Assembly (NCBI RefSeq): GCF_021545335.1
Contig: NZ_CP089312.1
Location: 5,146,001-5,210,000, forward strand
Direction: 5' to 3'
From: Streptomyces sp. GQFP
GTDB lineage: Bacteria > Actinomycetota > Actinomycetes > Streptomycetales > Streptomycetaceae
DNA length: 64,000 nt
The notes beneath the pieces are model-generated. The model was not told the DNA's origin. It made no database searches and saw only the letters and a list, made by a program, of their open reading frames with translations. The position numbers and the translations under genes were made by a program. Positions within the stretch are counted from its first letter, which is position 1, and every line of letters starts with the position of its first letter. This document shows, piece by piece, positions 1 to 8,162 of this stretch.

Positions 1-117
1 CCCGCCGGAGGAGCCGCCAAGCAGGCCGCCTCCAAGCCCGGCTCCGGTGCCCGCAGCAAGGCCCAGTCCGGACAGCGCAAGGGTCCGCAGCGCCCCAAGT
101 CCCCGTCCAAGAAGTAA
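1..117 (+). CDS. yidC: YidC membrane insertase, C-terminal tail (partial)
   Basis: The window opens inside a reading frame that stops with TAA at 115-117. Only the last 38 residues are present. They form a low-complexity basic tail rich in Lys, Arg, Pro, Ser and Gly, as is usual for the cytoplasmic end of actinobacterial YidC, which inserts proteins into the inner membrane and has a positively charged ribosome-facing tail. No catalytic or membrane segment is visible, so the identification rests on position: it directly precedes jag, rsmG and parAB, the standard rpmH-rnpA-yidD-yidC-jag-rsmG order beside oriC. Confidence 0.72.
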   Translation, partial: PAGGAAKQAASKPGSGARSKAQSGQRKGPQRPKSPSKK

Positions 118-132
118 GAAGGAGTCCATCCC

Positions 133-648
133 GTGACGGAAGGCACCACCACCTCCGCCGCAGTAGAGGGTGTCGACACCCTGTCCCGCCTGGAGCAGGA
201 GGGCGAGATCGCGGCGGACTACCTTGAGGGTCTGCTGGACATCGCCGACCTCGACGGCGACATCGACATGGATGTCGAGGCCGACCGCGCCGCTGTCTCG
301 ATCATCAGCGACGCCGGCAGCCGCGACCTGCAGAAGCTGGTCGGCCGGGACGGCGAGGTGCTGGAGGCACTCCAGGAGCTCACGCGCCTGGCCGTGCACC
401 GGGAGACCGGGGACCGCAGCCGTCTGATGCTCGACATCGCGGGCTACCGCGCCAAGAAGCGCGAGGAGCTGTCGGAACTGGGCGCCAAGGCGGCGGCCGA
501 GGTCAAGAGCTCCGGCGAGCCCGTCAAGATGAAGCCGATGACCCCGTTCGAGCGCAAGGTCGTGCACGACGCGGTGAAGGCCGCAGGCCTGCGCAGCGAG
601 TCCGAGGGCGAGGAGCCCCAGCGCTTCGTCGTCGTCCTTCCCGCCTGA
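133..648 (+). CDS. jag: Jag/KhpB-type KH-R3H RNA-binding protein
   Basis: A 171-residue cytoplasmic protein with a KH domain carrying the GxxG-type loop GRDG (about residues 75-79) and a C-terminal R3H domain with the R-x3-H element in [10 protein letters not shown]. It resembles SpoIIIJ-associated protein (Jag/KhpB), an RNA-binding protein linked to YidC and to envelope or division control in Gram-positives. The N-terminal Jag_N module of the Bacillus protein is absent; the first ~30 residues are acidic and variable. The GTG start has GAAGGAG 10 bp upstream and follows yidC by 15 bp, so the two are surely co-transcribed. Confidence 0.93.
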   Translation: MTEGTTTSAAVEGVDTLSRLEQEGEIAADYLEGLLDIADLDGDIDMDVEADRAAVSIISDAGSRDLQKLVGRDGEVLEALQELTRLAVHRETGDRSRLMLDIAGYRAKKREELSELGAKAAAEVKSSGEPVKMKPMTPFERKVVHDAVKAAGLRSESEGEEPQRFVVVLPA

Positions 649-666
649 TCGATACGTACGTCACTC

Positions 667-695
667 CGGCCCCGTCTGTTGCGCAGACGGGGCCG
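667..695 (+). terminator. Hairpin terminator after jag
   Basis: A perfect 12-bp G+C-rich stem (CGGCCCCGTCTG and its complement) with a 5-nt loop lies 18 bp past the jag stop codon. It is followed by AACTTTG rather than a U-run, as is common in Streptomyces. It separates the yidC-jag unit from rsmG. Confidence 0.8.
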
Positions 696-829
696 AACTT
701 TGTCAGCCTTGGTTCCCGGCAGCTGTTGGCCCCCTGTTCGTCCCCTTGTGGTCCTCGACAGCACCGGTCCCTGATAGTCCTGGTGATCAGCGCCCAGTGC
801 GCTCATGCGGTACGGAAGGACGGTCCCCC

Positions 830-1546
830 GTGACGGAGGCAGCGGAGCTTCCCCCGGCGCCCGAGGAGGCGCGCGAGGTGTTCGGCGATCGCTTCGCGGA
901 CGCGGTCCGATACGCGGAGCTGCTCGCCGAGGCGGGTGTGCAGCGCGGTCTGATCGGGCCGCGTGAGGTGCCCCGCCTCTGGGAGCGGCACCTGTTGAAC
1001 TGTGCGGTGCTCTCGGAGGTCGTGCCCGAGAACGTGACGGTGTGCGATGTCGGCTCGGGTGCCGGTCTGCCCGGTATTCCGCTGGCACTGGTCCGGGAGG
1101 ACCTGAAGATCACGCTGCTCGAACCCCTGCTGCGCCGGACCAACTTCCTCTCCGAGGTCGTCGAGCTGCTGGGCCTGGACCATGTGACGGTCGTCCGTGG
1201 GCGGGCCGAGGAGGTCATGGGGTCGCTCCAGCCGGTCCATGTGGTGACGGCGCGTGCCGTGGCTCCGCTGGACCGTCTGGCCACCTGGGGCATCCCGCTG
1301 CTGCGTCCGTACGGGGAGATGCTCGCGCTCAAGGGGGACACCGCGGAGGAGGAGCTGAAGGCTTCGGCCACCGCGCTGAGCAAGCTCGGGGCGGTCGAGA
1401 CGTCCATCCTGCATGTGGGTGAGGGCGTGGTGGACCCGCTGTCCACGGTTGTACGGGTCGTGGTCGGGGAGAGCCCCGGCGGAGTGCGGTTCGCGGCGAA
1501 GCGGGCCAAGGCTGCCCGGACTGGACGGACCCGGCGCCGGCGTTGA
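830..1546 (+). CDS. rsmG: 16S rRNA (guanine-527-N7)-methyltransferase RsmG (GidB)
   Basis: A 238-residue SAM-dependent methyltransferase that makes m7G527 in 16S rRNA. The glycine-rich SAM loop [12 protein letters not shown] lies at about residues 73-84, followed by the acidic end of strand 2 (LLEP). The C-terminus is a basic run (RTGRTRRRR). The frame stays open upstream to 746, but the GTG at 830 has GGAAGGA at 814-820 and begins where family similarity is expected, so it is preferred. The position between jag and parA is conserved in actinobacteria. Loss of this enzyme is known to give low-level streptomycin resistance. Confidence 0.95.
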   Translation: MTEAAELPPAPEEAREVFGDRFADAVRYAELLAEAGVQRGLIGPREVPRLWERHLLNCAVLSEVVPENVTVCDVGSGAGLPGIPLALVREDLKITLLEPLLRRTNFLSEVVELLGLDHVTVVRGRAEEVMGSLQPVHVVTARAVAPLDRLATWGIPLLRPYGEMLALKGDTAEEELKASATALSKLGAVETSILHVGEGVVDPLSTVVRVVVGESPGGVRFAAKRAKAARTGRTRRRR

Positions 1547-1697
1547 GGGTGTCGGGGCTGAGGGTGTCGGCTCCGAGTCGGGAGTTTTTCGTCACGTTCG
1601 TTGATCCGCCCTGACGACGAGCCTTACTCCACACAAGCTGCCAAACCTATACATCTCGGAGTGTCGCGCCACGGTGGCCCTCGTAGCTAGGCATCTT

Positions 1698-1711
1698 GTT
1701 TCACGTGAAAC
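1698..1711. other. parS site
   Basis: Exact 14-bp palindrome GTTTCACGTGAAAC, the ParB-binding centromere-like site of Streptomyces, in the parAB leader 158 bp before the chosen parA start. Confidence 0.96.
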
Positions 1712-1806
1712 GTCGCTCACTGCTGCACGGCATCATCAGCCGCGGCCGGGCCGCGGCCGCTCCCCGCGACCGAAAGCCGCTCCGTTCACCCGGAGAGGTA
1801 ACGGAG

Positions 1807-1833
1807 TTGTCCACAGAGGTGGATTTCTCCACA
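1807..1833 (+). promoter_or_regulatory. Pair of DnaA boxes in the parA leader
   Basis: TTGTCCACA at 1807-1815 is the preferred 9-mer bound by Streptomyces DnaA. TTCTCCACA at 1825-1833 differs by one base and lies on the same strand 18 bp further on. The pair sits 36-62 bp upstream of the parA start and could couple parAB expression to DnaA. Confidence 0.55.
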
Positions 1834-1869
1834 GAACACCAGGCCTCACTGGTTCACGACCCCGAAGAC

Positions 1870-2943
1870 ATGGCAGGCTCTGTTCATTGCGAGCCTGAAG
1901 TCGAGGAGAGTGAATCCTTGCGGTCCAACGCCAACATCGCGGGACCGATGACCGATCCGGTCCCCGGTCCCCGAACCGAGTCGATTGGGGAGGATGTTTC
2001 ACGTGAAACACCGCCCCCGATGGACGACACTCCCATCGGTCGTGCTGCCCAATTGGCGGTGGAGGCTCTGGGGCGGGCCGGCGAAGGCCTGCCACGGCCG
2101 GAGCAGACCCGCGTCATGGTGGTCGCCAACCAGAAGGGCGGGGTGGGGAAGACGACGACAACCGTCAACCTCGCCGCCTCGCTGGCCCTGCACGGGGCTC
2201 GCGTTCTGGTCGTGGACCTCGACCCTCAGGGCAACGCTTCCACGGCACTGGGGATCGACCATCACGCCGATGTTCCTTCCATCTATGACGTGTTGATCGA
2301 CAGCAGACCACTCTCGGAAGTCGTTCAGCCGGTCCCCGATGTCGAGGGCCTCTTCTGTGCACCCGCCACCATCGATCTCGCCGGTGCGGAGATCGAGCTG
2401 GTGTCCCTGGTGGCACGAGAGAGCAGGCTTGAGCGGGCGATCCAGGCGTATGAGCAGCCTCTGGACTACATCCTCATCGACTGCCCGCCCTCGCTCGGTC
2501 TGTTGACGGTCAATGCGCTGGTCGCCGGTGCCGAGGTTCTCATCCCGATCCAGTGCGAGTACTACGCACTGGAGGGCTTGGGCCAGCTGCTGCGCAACGT
2601 CGATCTGGTACGGGCCCACCTCAACCCCGACCTTCATGTGACGACGATCCTGCTCACCATGTACGACGGCCGGACGCGCCTCGCGTCACAGGTCGCGGAC
2701 GAGGTGCGCAACCACTTCGGCGACGAGGTGCTGCGGACGAGCATTCCGCGCTCGGTCCGTATCTCCGAGGCACCGAGCTACGGACAGACGGTGCTGACCT
2801 ACGATCCAGGATCGAGCGGTGCCCTGTCCTACCTTGAGGCAGCCCGGGAAATCGCGTTGAAGGGTGTCGGCGTCAGCTATGACGCGCCGCACGCCCATAT
2901 CGGCGCACAGAGTGAACAGAGCCTCGTGGAGGGGATCCAGTGA
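1870..2943 (+). CDS. parA: Chromosome-partitioning ATPase ParA (Soj family)
   Basis: A 357-residue Walker-type ATPase that works with ParB on parS to separate origins, and in Streptomyces lines up nucleoids in sporulating hyphae. The deviant Walker A box [12 protein letters not shown] is at about residues 89-100, with the switch region DLDPQGNAS and the Walker B-like strand LIDCPPSLG further on. The first ~80 residues are a disordered acidic extension. An in-frame parS site (1996-2009) encodes VSRET at residues 43-47 of that extension. ATG 1870 gives a length typical of Streptomyces ParA, but other starts in the same frame cannot be excluded. The stop overlaps the parB start (GTGA), indicating translational coupling. 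Confidence 0.95.
   Translation: MAGSVHCEPEVEESESLRSNANIAGPMTDPVPGPRTESIGEDVSRETPPPMDDTPIGRAAQLAVEALGRAGEGLPRPEQTRVMVVANQKGGVGKTTTTVNLAASLALHGARVLVVDLDPQGNASTALGIDHHADVPSIYDVLIDSRPLSEVVQPVPDVEGLFCAPATIDLAGAEIELVSLVARESRLERAIQAYEQPLDYILIDCPPSLGLLTVNALVAGAEVLIPIQCEYYALEGLGQLLRNVDLVRAHLNPDLHVTTILLTMYDGRTRLASQVADEVRNHFGDEVLRTSIPRSVRISEAPSYGQTVLTYDPGSSGALSYLEAAREIALKGVGVSYDAPHAHIGAQSEQSLVEGIQ
1996..2009. other. parS site inside parA
   Basis: Exact GTTTCACGTGAAAC, in frame with parA, encoding residues Val43-Ser-Arg-Glu-Thr47 of the disordered N-terminal extension. Confidence 0.96.
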
Positions 2944-4043
2944 GCGAGCGACGGAGGGGGTTGGGCCGTGGTCTCGGCGCACTGATCCCTGCTGCACCGA
3001 CCGGAGACAGGCCGGCGCCACCGGCGATGGGGGGTGGTGCCGCCTCCACCTCACCGGCTGCGGTACCTGTACTCACCGCCGAGCGCGGAGTGGCCGCGGC
3101 GAAGGTGGCCACGCTGCCGCCTGTTTCACGTGAAACAGAGGACTTCTCCTCGAACGAGTTCGGGGAGGCACCGGCGCCGCCCATCGGTGCTCACTTCGCC
3201 GAGCTGCCCCTCGACTACATCACGCCGAACCCTCGGCAGCCGCGTGATGTGTTCGACGAGGACGCGCTGGCGGAGCTGGTCACCTCCATCAAGGAGGTCG
3301 GTCTTCTCCAGCCCGTCGTCGTACGGCAGGTGGGTCCCGCCCGCTACGAGCTGATCATGGGCGAGCGGCGCTGGCGGGCCTGCCGTGAAGCGGGCCTTGA
3401 GGCGATCCCCGCGATCGTGCGGGCCACGGAGGACGAGAAGCTCCTCCTGGACGCGCTGCTGGAGAACCTCCACCGGGCTCAGCTGAACCCGCTGGAAGAG
3501 GCGGCCGCCTACGACCAGTTGCTGCAGGACTTCCACTGCACGCACGATCAGCTGGCGGACCGGATCGGCCGTTCGCGGCCGCAGGTCTCCAACACCCTGC
3601 GTCTGCTGAAGCTCTCGCCTGCGGTCCAGCGCCGTGTCGCCGCCGGAGTCCTCTCCGCCGGGCATGCGCGGGCACTTCTCTCCGTGGACGACTCGGAGGA
3701 GCAGGACCGGCTGGCCCACCGGATCGTGGCCGAGGGCCTCTCGGTGCGGGCTGTCGAGGAGATCGTGACCCTGATGGGCTCGCGGCCGAAGGCGGCTGCG
3801 CGTTCTAAGGGGCCGCGGGCCGGGGCCCTGGTGTCTCCCGCGCTGACCGAGCTGGCGGGCCGTCTCTCGGACCGCTTCGAGACGCGGGTGAAGGTCGACC
3901 TGGGGCAGAAGAAGGGCAAGATCACCGTCGAGTTCGCCTCGATGGAAGACCTTGAGCGCATCCTCAGCTCCCTCGCCCCGGGCGAGGGGCCGGTCCTTCA
4001 GAAGAGCCTTCTGGACGACGACTCCGAGGACACGGAGGACTGA
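2940..4043 (+). CDS. parB: Chromosome-partitioning CTPase ParB (Spo0J family)
   Basis: A 367-residue protein that loads at parS as a CTP-dependent sliding clamp and forms the segregation complex. In order: N-terminal ParA-contact motif [10 protein letters not shown] (residues ~8-17), a disordered linker, the ParB N-terminal fold with GERRWRA (CTP-binding box II) and [14 protein letters not shown], the helix-turn-helix [18 protein letters not shown] that reads parS, and a C-terminal dimerisation segment. GTG start overlaps the parA stop by 4 bp. A parS copy (3123-3136) encodes VSRET at residues 62-66 of the linker, so ParB can bind its own gene. Confidence 0.97.
   Translation: MSERRRGLGRGLGALIPAAPTGDRPAPPAMGGGAASTSPAAVPVLTAERGVAAAKVATLPPVSRETEDFSSNEFGEAPAPPIGAHFAELPLDYITPNPRQPRDVFDEDALAELVTSIKEVGLLQPVVVRQVGPARYELIMGERRWRACREAGLEAIPAIVRATEDEKLLLDALLENLHRAQLNPLEEAAAYDQLLQDFHCTHDQLADRIGRSRPQVSNTLRLLKLSPAVQRRVAAGVLSAGHARALLSVDDSEEQDRLAHRIVAEGLSVRAVEEIVTLMGSRPKAAARSKGPRAGALVSPALTELAGRLSDRFETRVKVDLGQKKGKITVEFASMEDLERILSSLAPGEGPVLQKSLLDDDSEDTED
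3123..3136. other. parS site inside parB
   Basis: Exact GTTTCACGTGAAAC, in frame with parB and encoding VSRET at residues 62-66 of the flexible linker. The palindrome extends to 18 bp (CTG...CAG). Confidence 0.96.
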
Positions 4044-4086
4044 GGCCTCGGCCGGCCGGGTGGATTTCCGCTCATTCGGCGGTCGG

Positions 4087-4126
4087 AGCGGGCTGTGTTC
4101 CGGTGTGCACCGGAACACAGCCCGCT
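4087..4126 (+). terminator. Strong hairpin terminator after parB
   Basis: Two 19-bp complementary arms (AGCGGGCTGTGTTCCGGTG and its complement) around a 2-nt centre, followed by CTTTGCTTT. It starts 44 bp past the parB stop. Confidence 0.88.
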
Positions 4127-4228
4127 CTTTGCTTTCAGGCGGTATCGATGCAATCGCTTCGTGGATACGATGCGTTCGGGTATGGCGCATCCACCTGGCA
4201 GCACCTCTGAGTTGAGGAGGCGAGGGCC

Positions 4229-4486
4229 ATGCGAACGGTGAGCCGCACCGGACTGGTGAGCGCGGGTCTGGGACTGGGCGCCGTCGGCGGGTTCGTCGGC
4301 AGTCTGCTCAGGGAACGGAGCGCTCTGACAGCCGCCCGCGACGCTGCGGGCGAGGGAAGCGAGGAACAGCCTTCATGGGGCGTCGGCTCGTACCGCTCAC
4401 GCTGGACAACCTTCAGGACCTTCCCAGGCGCTGTCGCGCGTGCGTCTTCTGGGAACTGGATCCCGTCAGCGGGGAAGCCGCGGTAA
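4229..4486 (+). CDS. Possible small protein overlapping the acetyltransferase start
   Basis: An 85-codon frame whose ATG has a textbook ribosome-binding site (GAGGAGGCGAGGGCC then ATG). The first ~30 residues look like a small Gly/Ala-rich membrane segment (SAGLGLGAVGGFVGSLL). The last ~37 codons overlap the acetyltransferase gene in another frame, where composition becomes Arg/Ser-rich like an out-of-frame shadow. Either a short membrane protein is genuinely encoded, or the good ribosome-binding site feeds the downstream gene by coupling. I do not recognise a family. Confidence 0.3.
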   Translation: MRTVSRTGLVSAGLGLGAVGGFVGSLLRERSALTAARDAAGEGSEEQPSWGVGSYRSRWTTFRTFPGAVARASSGNWIPSAGKPR

Positions 4487-4992
4487 AGGCAGGTACGCCC
4501 GCGCTGGAGAAGGAAGCGTGGATCTCGGCGGTCCTGCTCGACTGGGGTTCCTGCGGCCGTGTCGTCTACGTCGACGACAACCCGGTGGGGTTCGTGCTCT
4601 ACGCCCCTCCGGCTTACGTTCCCCGCGCCACGGCGTTCCCCACGAGCCCGGTCTCACCGGACGCGGTGCAGCTGATGACCGCGTTCATCATGCCGGGCTA
4701 CCAGGGCCAGGGACTGGGGCGCGTGATGGTGCAGACGGTCGCCAAGGATCTTCTGCGACGGGGCTTCAGGGCGATCGAGGCCTTCGGGGACGCCCGGTGG
4801 AAGGAGACGGCCTGCGTCCTGCCCGCCGACCATCTGCTCGCCGTGGGCTTCAAGACGGTGCGACCCCACCCCGTGCACCCTCGCCTCCGGTTGGAGCTGC
4901 GGACGACGCTCTCCTGGAAGGAAGACGTGGAGTTGGCGATCGACCGGCTGCTGGGTGCAGTGCAGAAGGAGCCGGTGCTTCGGCCGCTCTAG
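4375..4992 (+). CDS. GNAT-family N-acetyltransferase
   Basis: A 205-residue GCN5-type acetyltransferase. The acetyl-CoA pyrophosphate loop is visible as PGYQGQGLGRVMV (about residues 105-117), preceded by the beta-4 strand LMTAFIM. The substrate is unknown. The ATG at 4375 has GAGGAA about 10 bp upstream. It occupies the spot between parB and trxA where mycobacteria carry cwlM, but it is unrelated to that amidase-like protein. Convergent with trxA across a bidirectional terminator. Confidence 0.88.
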   Translation: MGRRLVPLTLDNLQDLPRRCRACVFWELDPVSGEAAVKAGTPALEKEAWISAVLLDWGSCGRVVYVDDNPVGFVLYAPPAYVPRATAFPTSPVSPDAVQLMTAFIMPGYQGQGLGRVMVQTVAKDLLRRGFRAIEAFGDARWKETACVLPADHLLAVGFKTVRPHPVHPRLRLELRTTLSWKEDVELAIDRLLGAVQKEPVLRPL

Positions 4993-5009
4993 GCGTTGGG
5001 GAAAAGACG

Positions 5010-5039
5010 AGTGGGCCGGTCCTTGCGGACCGGCCCACT
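5010..5039. terminator. Bidirectional terminator between acetyltransferase and trxA
   Basis: Arms AGTGGGCCGGTCC and GGACCGGCCCACT (13 bp) close over a 4-nt loop between two convergent genes. The hairpin directly abuts a 20-bp palindrome that contains parS. Confidence 0.85.
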
Positions 5040-5042
5040 GAT

Positions 5043-5056
5043 GTTTCACGTGAAAC
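5043..5056. other. parS site
   Basis: Exact GTTTCACGTGAAAC within a 20-bp perfect palindrome (5040-5059), wedged between the trxA stop codon and the bidirectional hairpin. Confidence 0.96.
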
Positions 5057-5073
5057 ATCGGCTGCTGCGTCGA

Positions 5074-5406
5074 CTACTCGGAGATGAAGTCCTCAAGGTC
5101 ACGTACGATCGCGGCCTTCGGCTTGGCTCCGACGATGGTCTTGGCGACCTCGCCGCCCTGGTAGACGTTCAGGGTCGGGATGGACATCACGCCGTACTTG
5201 GCGGCCGTACCCGGGTTCTCGTCGATGTTGAGCTTGACGACCTCGATCTTGTCGCCGTACTCGGCGGCGATCGCCTCAAGGGACGGCGCGATCTGGCGGC
5301 ACGGTCCGCACCAAGCGGCCCAGAAGTCCACCAGGACGGGCTTGTCGTTCTTGAGGACGTCCTCGTCGAAGGAGTCGTCGGTCACGTTCTTCAGGGTGCC
5401 GGCCAC
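5074..5406 (-). CDS. trxA: Thioredoxin TrxA
   Basis: A 110-residue cytoplasmic disulfide reductase with the active site W32-C33-G34-P35-C36 and the cis-proline region SIPTLNVYQGGE. It receives electrons from the adjacent thioredoxin reductase and reduces ribonucleotide reductase, methionine sulfoxide reductases and others. The start lies 42 bp after trxB with GGAGCC upstream, so the two form an operon. In Streptomyces this operon is a classic target of the thiol-stress sigma factor SigR, and a matching promoter is present upstream of trxB. Confidence 0.98.
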   Translation of the reverse strand: MAGTLKNVTDDSFDEDVLKNDKPVLVDFWAAWCGPCRQIAPSLEAIAAEYGDKIEVVKLNIDENPGTAAKYGVMSIPTLNVYQGGEVAKTIVGAKPKAAIVRDLEDFISE

Positions 5407-5448
5407 AGGGGGCTCCTTAACTCGATGCTGCGGTGGGGCGGTTGGGGG

Positions 5449-6420
5449 TCAGACAGAGGTCTTCTCGGGCTCGGCCTGCTCCTCGTTGTCCGCCAGAGCG
5501 GCGAGGAAACGCTCGGCGTCCAGAGCCGAGGAGCAGCCGGTGCCAGAGGCGGTGATCGCCTGGCGGTAGGTGTGGTCGACCACGTCGCCGGCGCCGAAGA
5601 CACCACTCAGGTTGGTCCGGGTCGAGGGAGCCTCGACCTTCAGGTAGCCCTCTTCGTCGAGGTCCAGCTGGCCCTTGAAAAGCTCGGTGCGCGGGTCGTG
5701 GCCGATCGCGATGAACAGGCCCGTCACGGCCAGGTCGGACAGCTCGCCGGTCTTCAGGTTGCGCAGCTTCAGGCCGGAGAGCTTCGGGTCGCCCTGGATC
5801 TCGGCGACCTCGCTGTCCCAGATGAAGCGGATCTTCGGGTCGGCGAAGGCGCGCTCCTGCATCGCCTTGGAGGCGCGCAGGGTGTCCCGGCGGTGGACGA
5901 TCGTCACCGACTTGGCGAAGCGGGAGAGGAAGGTCGCCTCCTCCATCGCGGTGTCGCCGCCGCCGATCACGGCGATGTCCTGGTCCTTGAAGAAGAACCC
6001 GTCACATGTCGCGCACCAGGAGACACCACGGCCGGACAGGGCGTCCTCGTTCGGCAGACCGAGCTTGCGGTGCTGCGAGCCGGTCGCGACGATGACGGCC
6101 TTCGCGCGGTGCACGGTGCCCGCGGTGTCCGTGACGGTCTTGATGTCACCCGTGAGGTCGACGGAGACGATGTCGTCCGCGACGAGTTCGGCACCGAAGC
6201 GCTCGGACTGGGCCCGCATGTTGTCCATGAGGTCGGGGCCCATGATGCCGTCCTGGAAGCCGGGGAAGTTCTCGACCTCGGTGGTGTTCATGAGCGCACC
6301 GCCGGCGGTGACAGCGCCCTCGAAGACCAACGGCTTCAGCGACGCGCGTGCGGTATAGAGCGCAGCCGTGTAGCCGGCAGGCCCTGAGCCGATGATGATC
6401 ACGTTACGGACGTCGCTCAC
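5449..6420 (-). CDS. trxB: Thioredoxin reductase TrxB
   Basis: A 323-residue NADPH-dependent flavoprotein. It has an N-terminal FAD loop GSGPAG, the redox-active pair in [10 protein letters not shown], and an NADPH loop GGGDTA. It recycles thioredoxin (trxA, immediately downstream). An ORF continues upstream, but GTG 6420 ([11 protein letters not shown]) has CGAGGAAAC before it and matches the family start. Transcription is expected from a SigR-type promoter about 70 bp upstream. Confidence 0.97.
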   Translation of the reverse strand: MSDVRNVIIIGSGPAGYTAALYTARASLKPLVFEGAVTAGGALMNTTEVENFPGFQDGIMGPDLMDNMRAQSERFGAELVADDIVSVDLTGDIKTVTDTAGTVHRAKAVIVATGSQHRKLGLPNEDALSGRGVSWCATCDGFFFKDQDIAVIGGGDTAMEEATFLSRFAKSVTIVHRRDTLRASKAMQERAFADPKIRFIWDSEVAEIQGDPKLSGLKLRNLKTGELSDLAVTGLFIAIGHDPRTELFKGQLDLDEEGYLKVEAPSTRTNLSGVFGAGDVVDHTYRQAITASGTGCSSALDAERFLAALADNEEQAEPEKTSV

Positions 6421-6490
6421 GGCGTGTTTCCTCGTTTCTGGACGGCTTCGTCGACCGGTGGGAGCCTCTCTCAGAACTCTCACCCCACCC

Positions 6491-6516
6491 AACGGATCCT
6501 ACGGGGCCTGCATTCC
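6491..6516 (-). promoter_or_regulatory. SigR-type promoter of trxBA
   Basis: Read on the minus strand: GGAAT (6516-6512), an 18-bp spacer, then GTT (6493-6491). This matches the GGAAT-N18-GTT consensus of the SigR disulfide-stress sigma factor exactly, at the expected distance before trxB. Confidence 0.88.
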
Positions 6517-6594
6517 CGCTGTGTCCGGGCACACAGGGCGCCGTTCGGTGTGGGATGCGGCAGAGGGAAGCAGAGGGAGAAGAAGGGTCGGTGC

Positions 6595-7434
6595 TCAGCG
6601 ACGCGCGTAGGACTGCGTCAGCAGAACCTCTGCGGAGACCGACGGCTTCTTCTCACACGCCGAGTCGACGACGTAGGCGGTGACGCGAGTGTCGTCGCCC
6701 GCTGCGGGCAGCACGACGAGGTACGCGTCCGTGCCGTCGTAGGTGCCTTCCTTGACCCCGAGGAGGGTTGTGCCCGTGCGGCCGATGCCCTTCATGACGC
6801 AGTCCGGGACTGTCGAAACGTCGAAGGTGACGCCGTCGTGCTCGTTGGACCCCAAGTCACTGGGATGGGACTCGATGCCCACGGACGGCACTCCGCTGCG
6901 GGGGCTGTTCTTGACGTTGCCGCCTTTGAGGAGTTCCTCGACCTGGGTCTCGACCTTCTGCCCGGAGAACGTGCTCGCGGCCACGGGATCCTTGGAGTCA
7001 TCGCCCAGCGACGACACGAGCAGGGAGCCGAGTCCCAGGGCGGCCGCGGTGAAGACCGTGCTCAGGACAATGGTCCGGCGCCGTCCGTGTCGTGAACGGT
7101 CCTTCCGCCCCGGCCCGGTGGCCGCGTGAGCGTGACCTGCGGGCCGGTCTGCGAGCCGGTCGGCGGGAGCCGATGTTTCACGTGAAACATCGGCTTCGGC
7201 TGCGAGGGCGGCGTCGATGCGGTCGGCGATGTCGTCGGGCATGCGCACAGGGCCCGGCAGGGTGCCGAGGAGGCCGCGGATCTCCTCCAGGGAGGTGTAC
7301 ACGTCGGTGCAGAGAACGCACTCGTCGAGATGCCGTTCCACGTCCTCGGTCCGGGACGGCGTGAGCAGGCCTTCGGTGAGGTCGGAGATCTCCGTGACGT
7401 CCGGGTGCCCGGCCGTGTCGGTCGTGGATGTCAC
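6595..7434 (-). CDS. Zinc-finger anti-sigma factor for SigM
   Basis: A 279-residue membrane-anchored anti-sigma factor. The N-terminal zinc-type anti-sigma domain carries H35-x3-C39-x2-C42. A disordered basic linker precedes one membrane helix (about residues 120-142) and an extracytoplasmic C-terminal domain of ~135 residues with two cysteines. It should hold the co-encoded ECF sigma factor inactive until an envelope or redox signal arrives. GTG start overlaps the sigM stop by 4 bp, showing coupling. It corresponds by position to the anti-SigM factor of mycobacteria. A parS site in the linker encodes VSRET (residues 83-87). Confidence 0.9.
   Translation of the reverse strand: MTSTTDTAGHPDVTEISDLTEGLLTPSRTEDVERHLDECVLCTDVYTSLEEIRGLLGTLPGPVRMPDDIADRIDAALAAEADVSRETSAPADRLADRPAGHAHAATGPGRKDRSRHGRRRTIVLSTVFTAAALGLGSLLVSSLGDDSKDPVAASTFSGQKVETQVEELLKGGNVKNSPRSGVPSVGIESHPSDLGSNEHDGVTFDVSTVPDCVMKGIGRTGTTLLGVKEGTYDGTDAYLVVLPAAGDDTRVTAYVVDSACEKKPSVSAEVLLTQSYARR
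7175..7188. other. parS site inside the anti-sigma gene
   Basis: Exact GTTTCACGTGAAAC at the centre of a 28-bp perfect palindrome (7168-7195) within coding sequence. On the minus strand it encodes VSRET in the linker, the same frame as in parA and parB. Confidence 0.96.
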
Positions 7435-8141
7435 GCTCGCCCACCTCCGCCCTTCACAGCAGCTGAATCGCTTGGCCCTGCATCCGTTGGTCCCGCTGCG
7501 GGTGGGACGGATGTCCCCGACGCCCGGTTCCGTCCATCACCCGATTCCTTGCCGTCACCGGCGTTTTCCGGCCGCAGATGGGTGAGCAGCGGCAGGAGTC
7601 TGGCTCTGCCCCGGGCGCAGCGGCTCTTCACCGTCCCGGTGGGCACGTCGAGGACGCGGGCGGCCTCCGCGACCGGGTAGCCCTGCATGTCCACCAGGAC
7701 GAGGGCGGCGCGCTGGTCGGGCGGGAGGGTACCGAGCGCTTCGATGAGCTGGCGGTGCAGATCGTTGCGTTCGGCGGGGGCCGACGCCGACTCGTGCGGT
7801 TCGAGCAGTTGCTCCAGCCGTTCGGTGTCGTCGACCGGTGAGGTCTTGCGGGAGGCGGCCTTGCGGGCGCGGTCCAGGCAGGCGTTGACCGTGATGCGGT
7901 GCAGCCACGTCGTGACGGCCGACTGGCCGCGGAAGGTGTGGGCGGCCCGGTAGGCGGAGACGAGGGCGTCCTGGACGGCGTCAGCGGCCTCCTCGCGGTC
8001 CCCCAGCGTCCGCAGGGCCACCGCCCAGAGCCGATCACGGTGCCGACGCACGATCTCACCGAAGGCGTCGGGGTCACCGTCGACATGGCGGGCGAGGAGG
8101 TCCTGATCGCTCGTCCCGTCGTACCCGTCACCTTCTGCCAT
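7431..8141 (-). CDS. sigM: ECF RNA polymerase sigma factor (SigM type)
   Basis: A 236-residue extracytoplasmic-function sigma factor. Region 2 (FGEIVRRHRDRLWAVALRTLGDREEAADAVQDALVSAYRA, given in parts) binds the -10 element; region 4 has the helix-turn-helix YPVAEAARVLDVPTGTVKSR for the -35. An unusually long Ser/Gly/Pro-rich tail of ~45 residues follows region 4. It is followed by its anti-sigma factor and by trxBA, the order seen at mycobacterial sigM. Note that the name sigM is used for an unrelated SigB-like factor in some S. coelicolor literature. Confidence 0.92.
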   Translation of the reverse strand: MAEGDGYDGTSDQDLLARHVDGDPDAFGEIVRRHRDRLWAVALRTLGDREEAADAVQDALVSAYRAAHTFRGQSAVTTWLHRITVNACLDRARKAASRKTSPVDDTERLEQLLEPHESASAPAERNDLHRQLIEALGTLPPDQRAALVLVDMQGYPVAEAARVLDVPTGTVKSRCARGRARLLPLLTHLRPENAGDGKESGDGRNRASGTSVPPAAGPTDAGPSDSAAVKGGGGRA

Positions 8142-8162
8142 CGGACCCCCTCCCTCTCAGCC

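Larger units (their letters stand above)
1547..1869 (+). promoter_or_regulatory. parAB leader region
   Basis: A 323-bp gap upstream of parA that must hold the parAB promoter(s). It contains one parS site (1698-1711), a DnaA box matching the Streptomyces consensus TTGTCCACA exactly (1807-1815) and a one-mismatch box TTCTCCACA (1825-1833). The parA frame stays open back to 1696, but that upstream start would lie inside the parS site and has no ribosome-binding site. No clear -10/-35 pair stands out by eye. Confidence 0.6.

Noticed and set aside
1696-1869. N-terminal extension of parA starting inside parS (MFHVK...)
   Set aside because: No ribosome-binding site; the segment contains parS and DnaA boxes and looks regulatory. 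The shorter protein has the usual Streptomyces ParA length.
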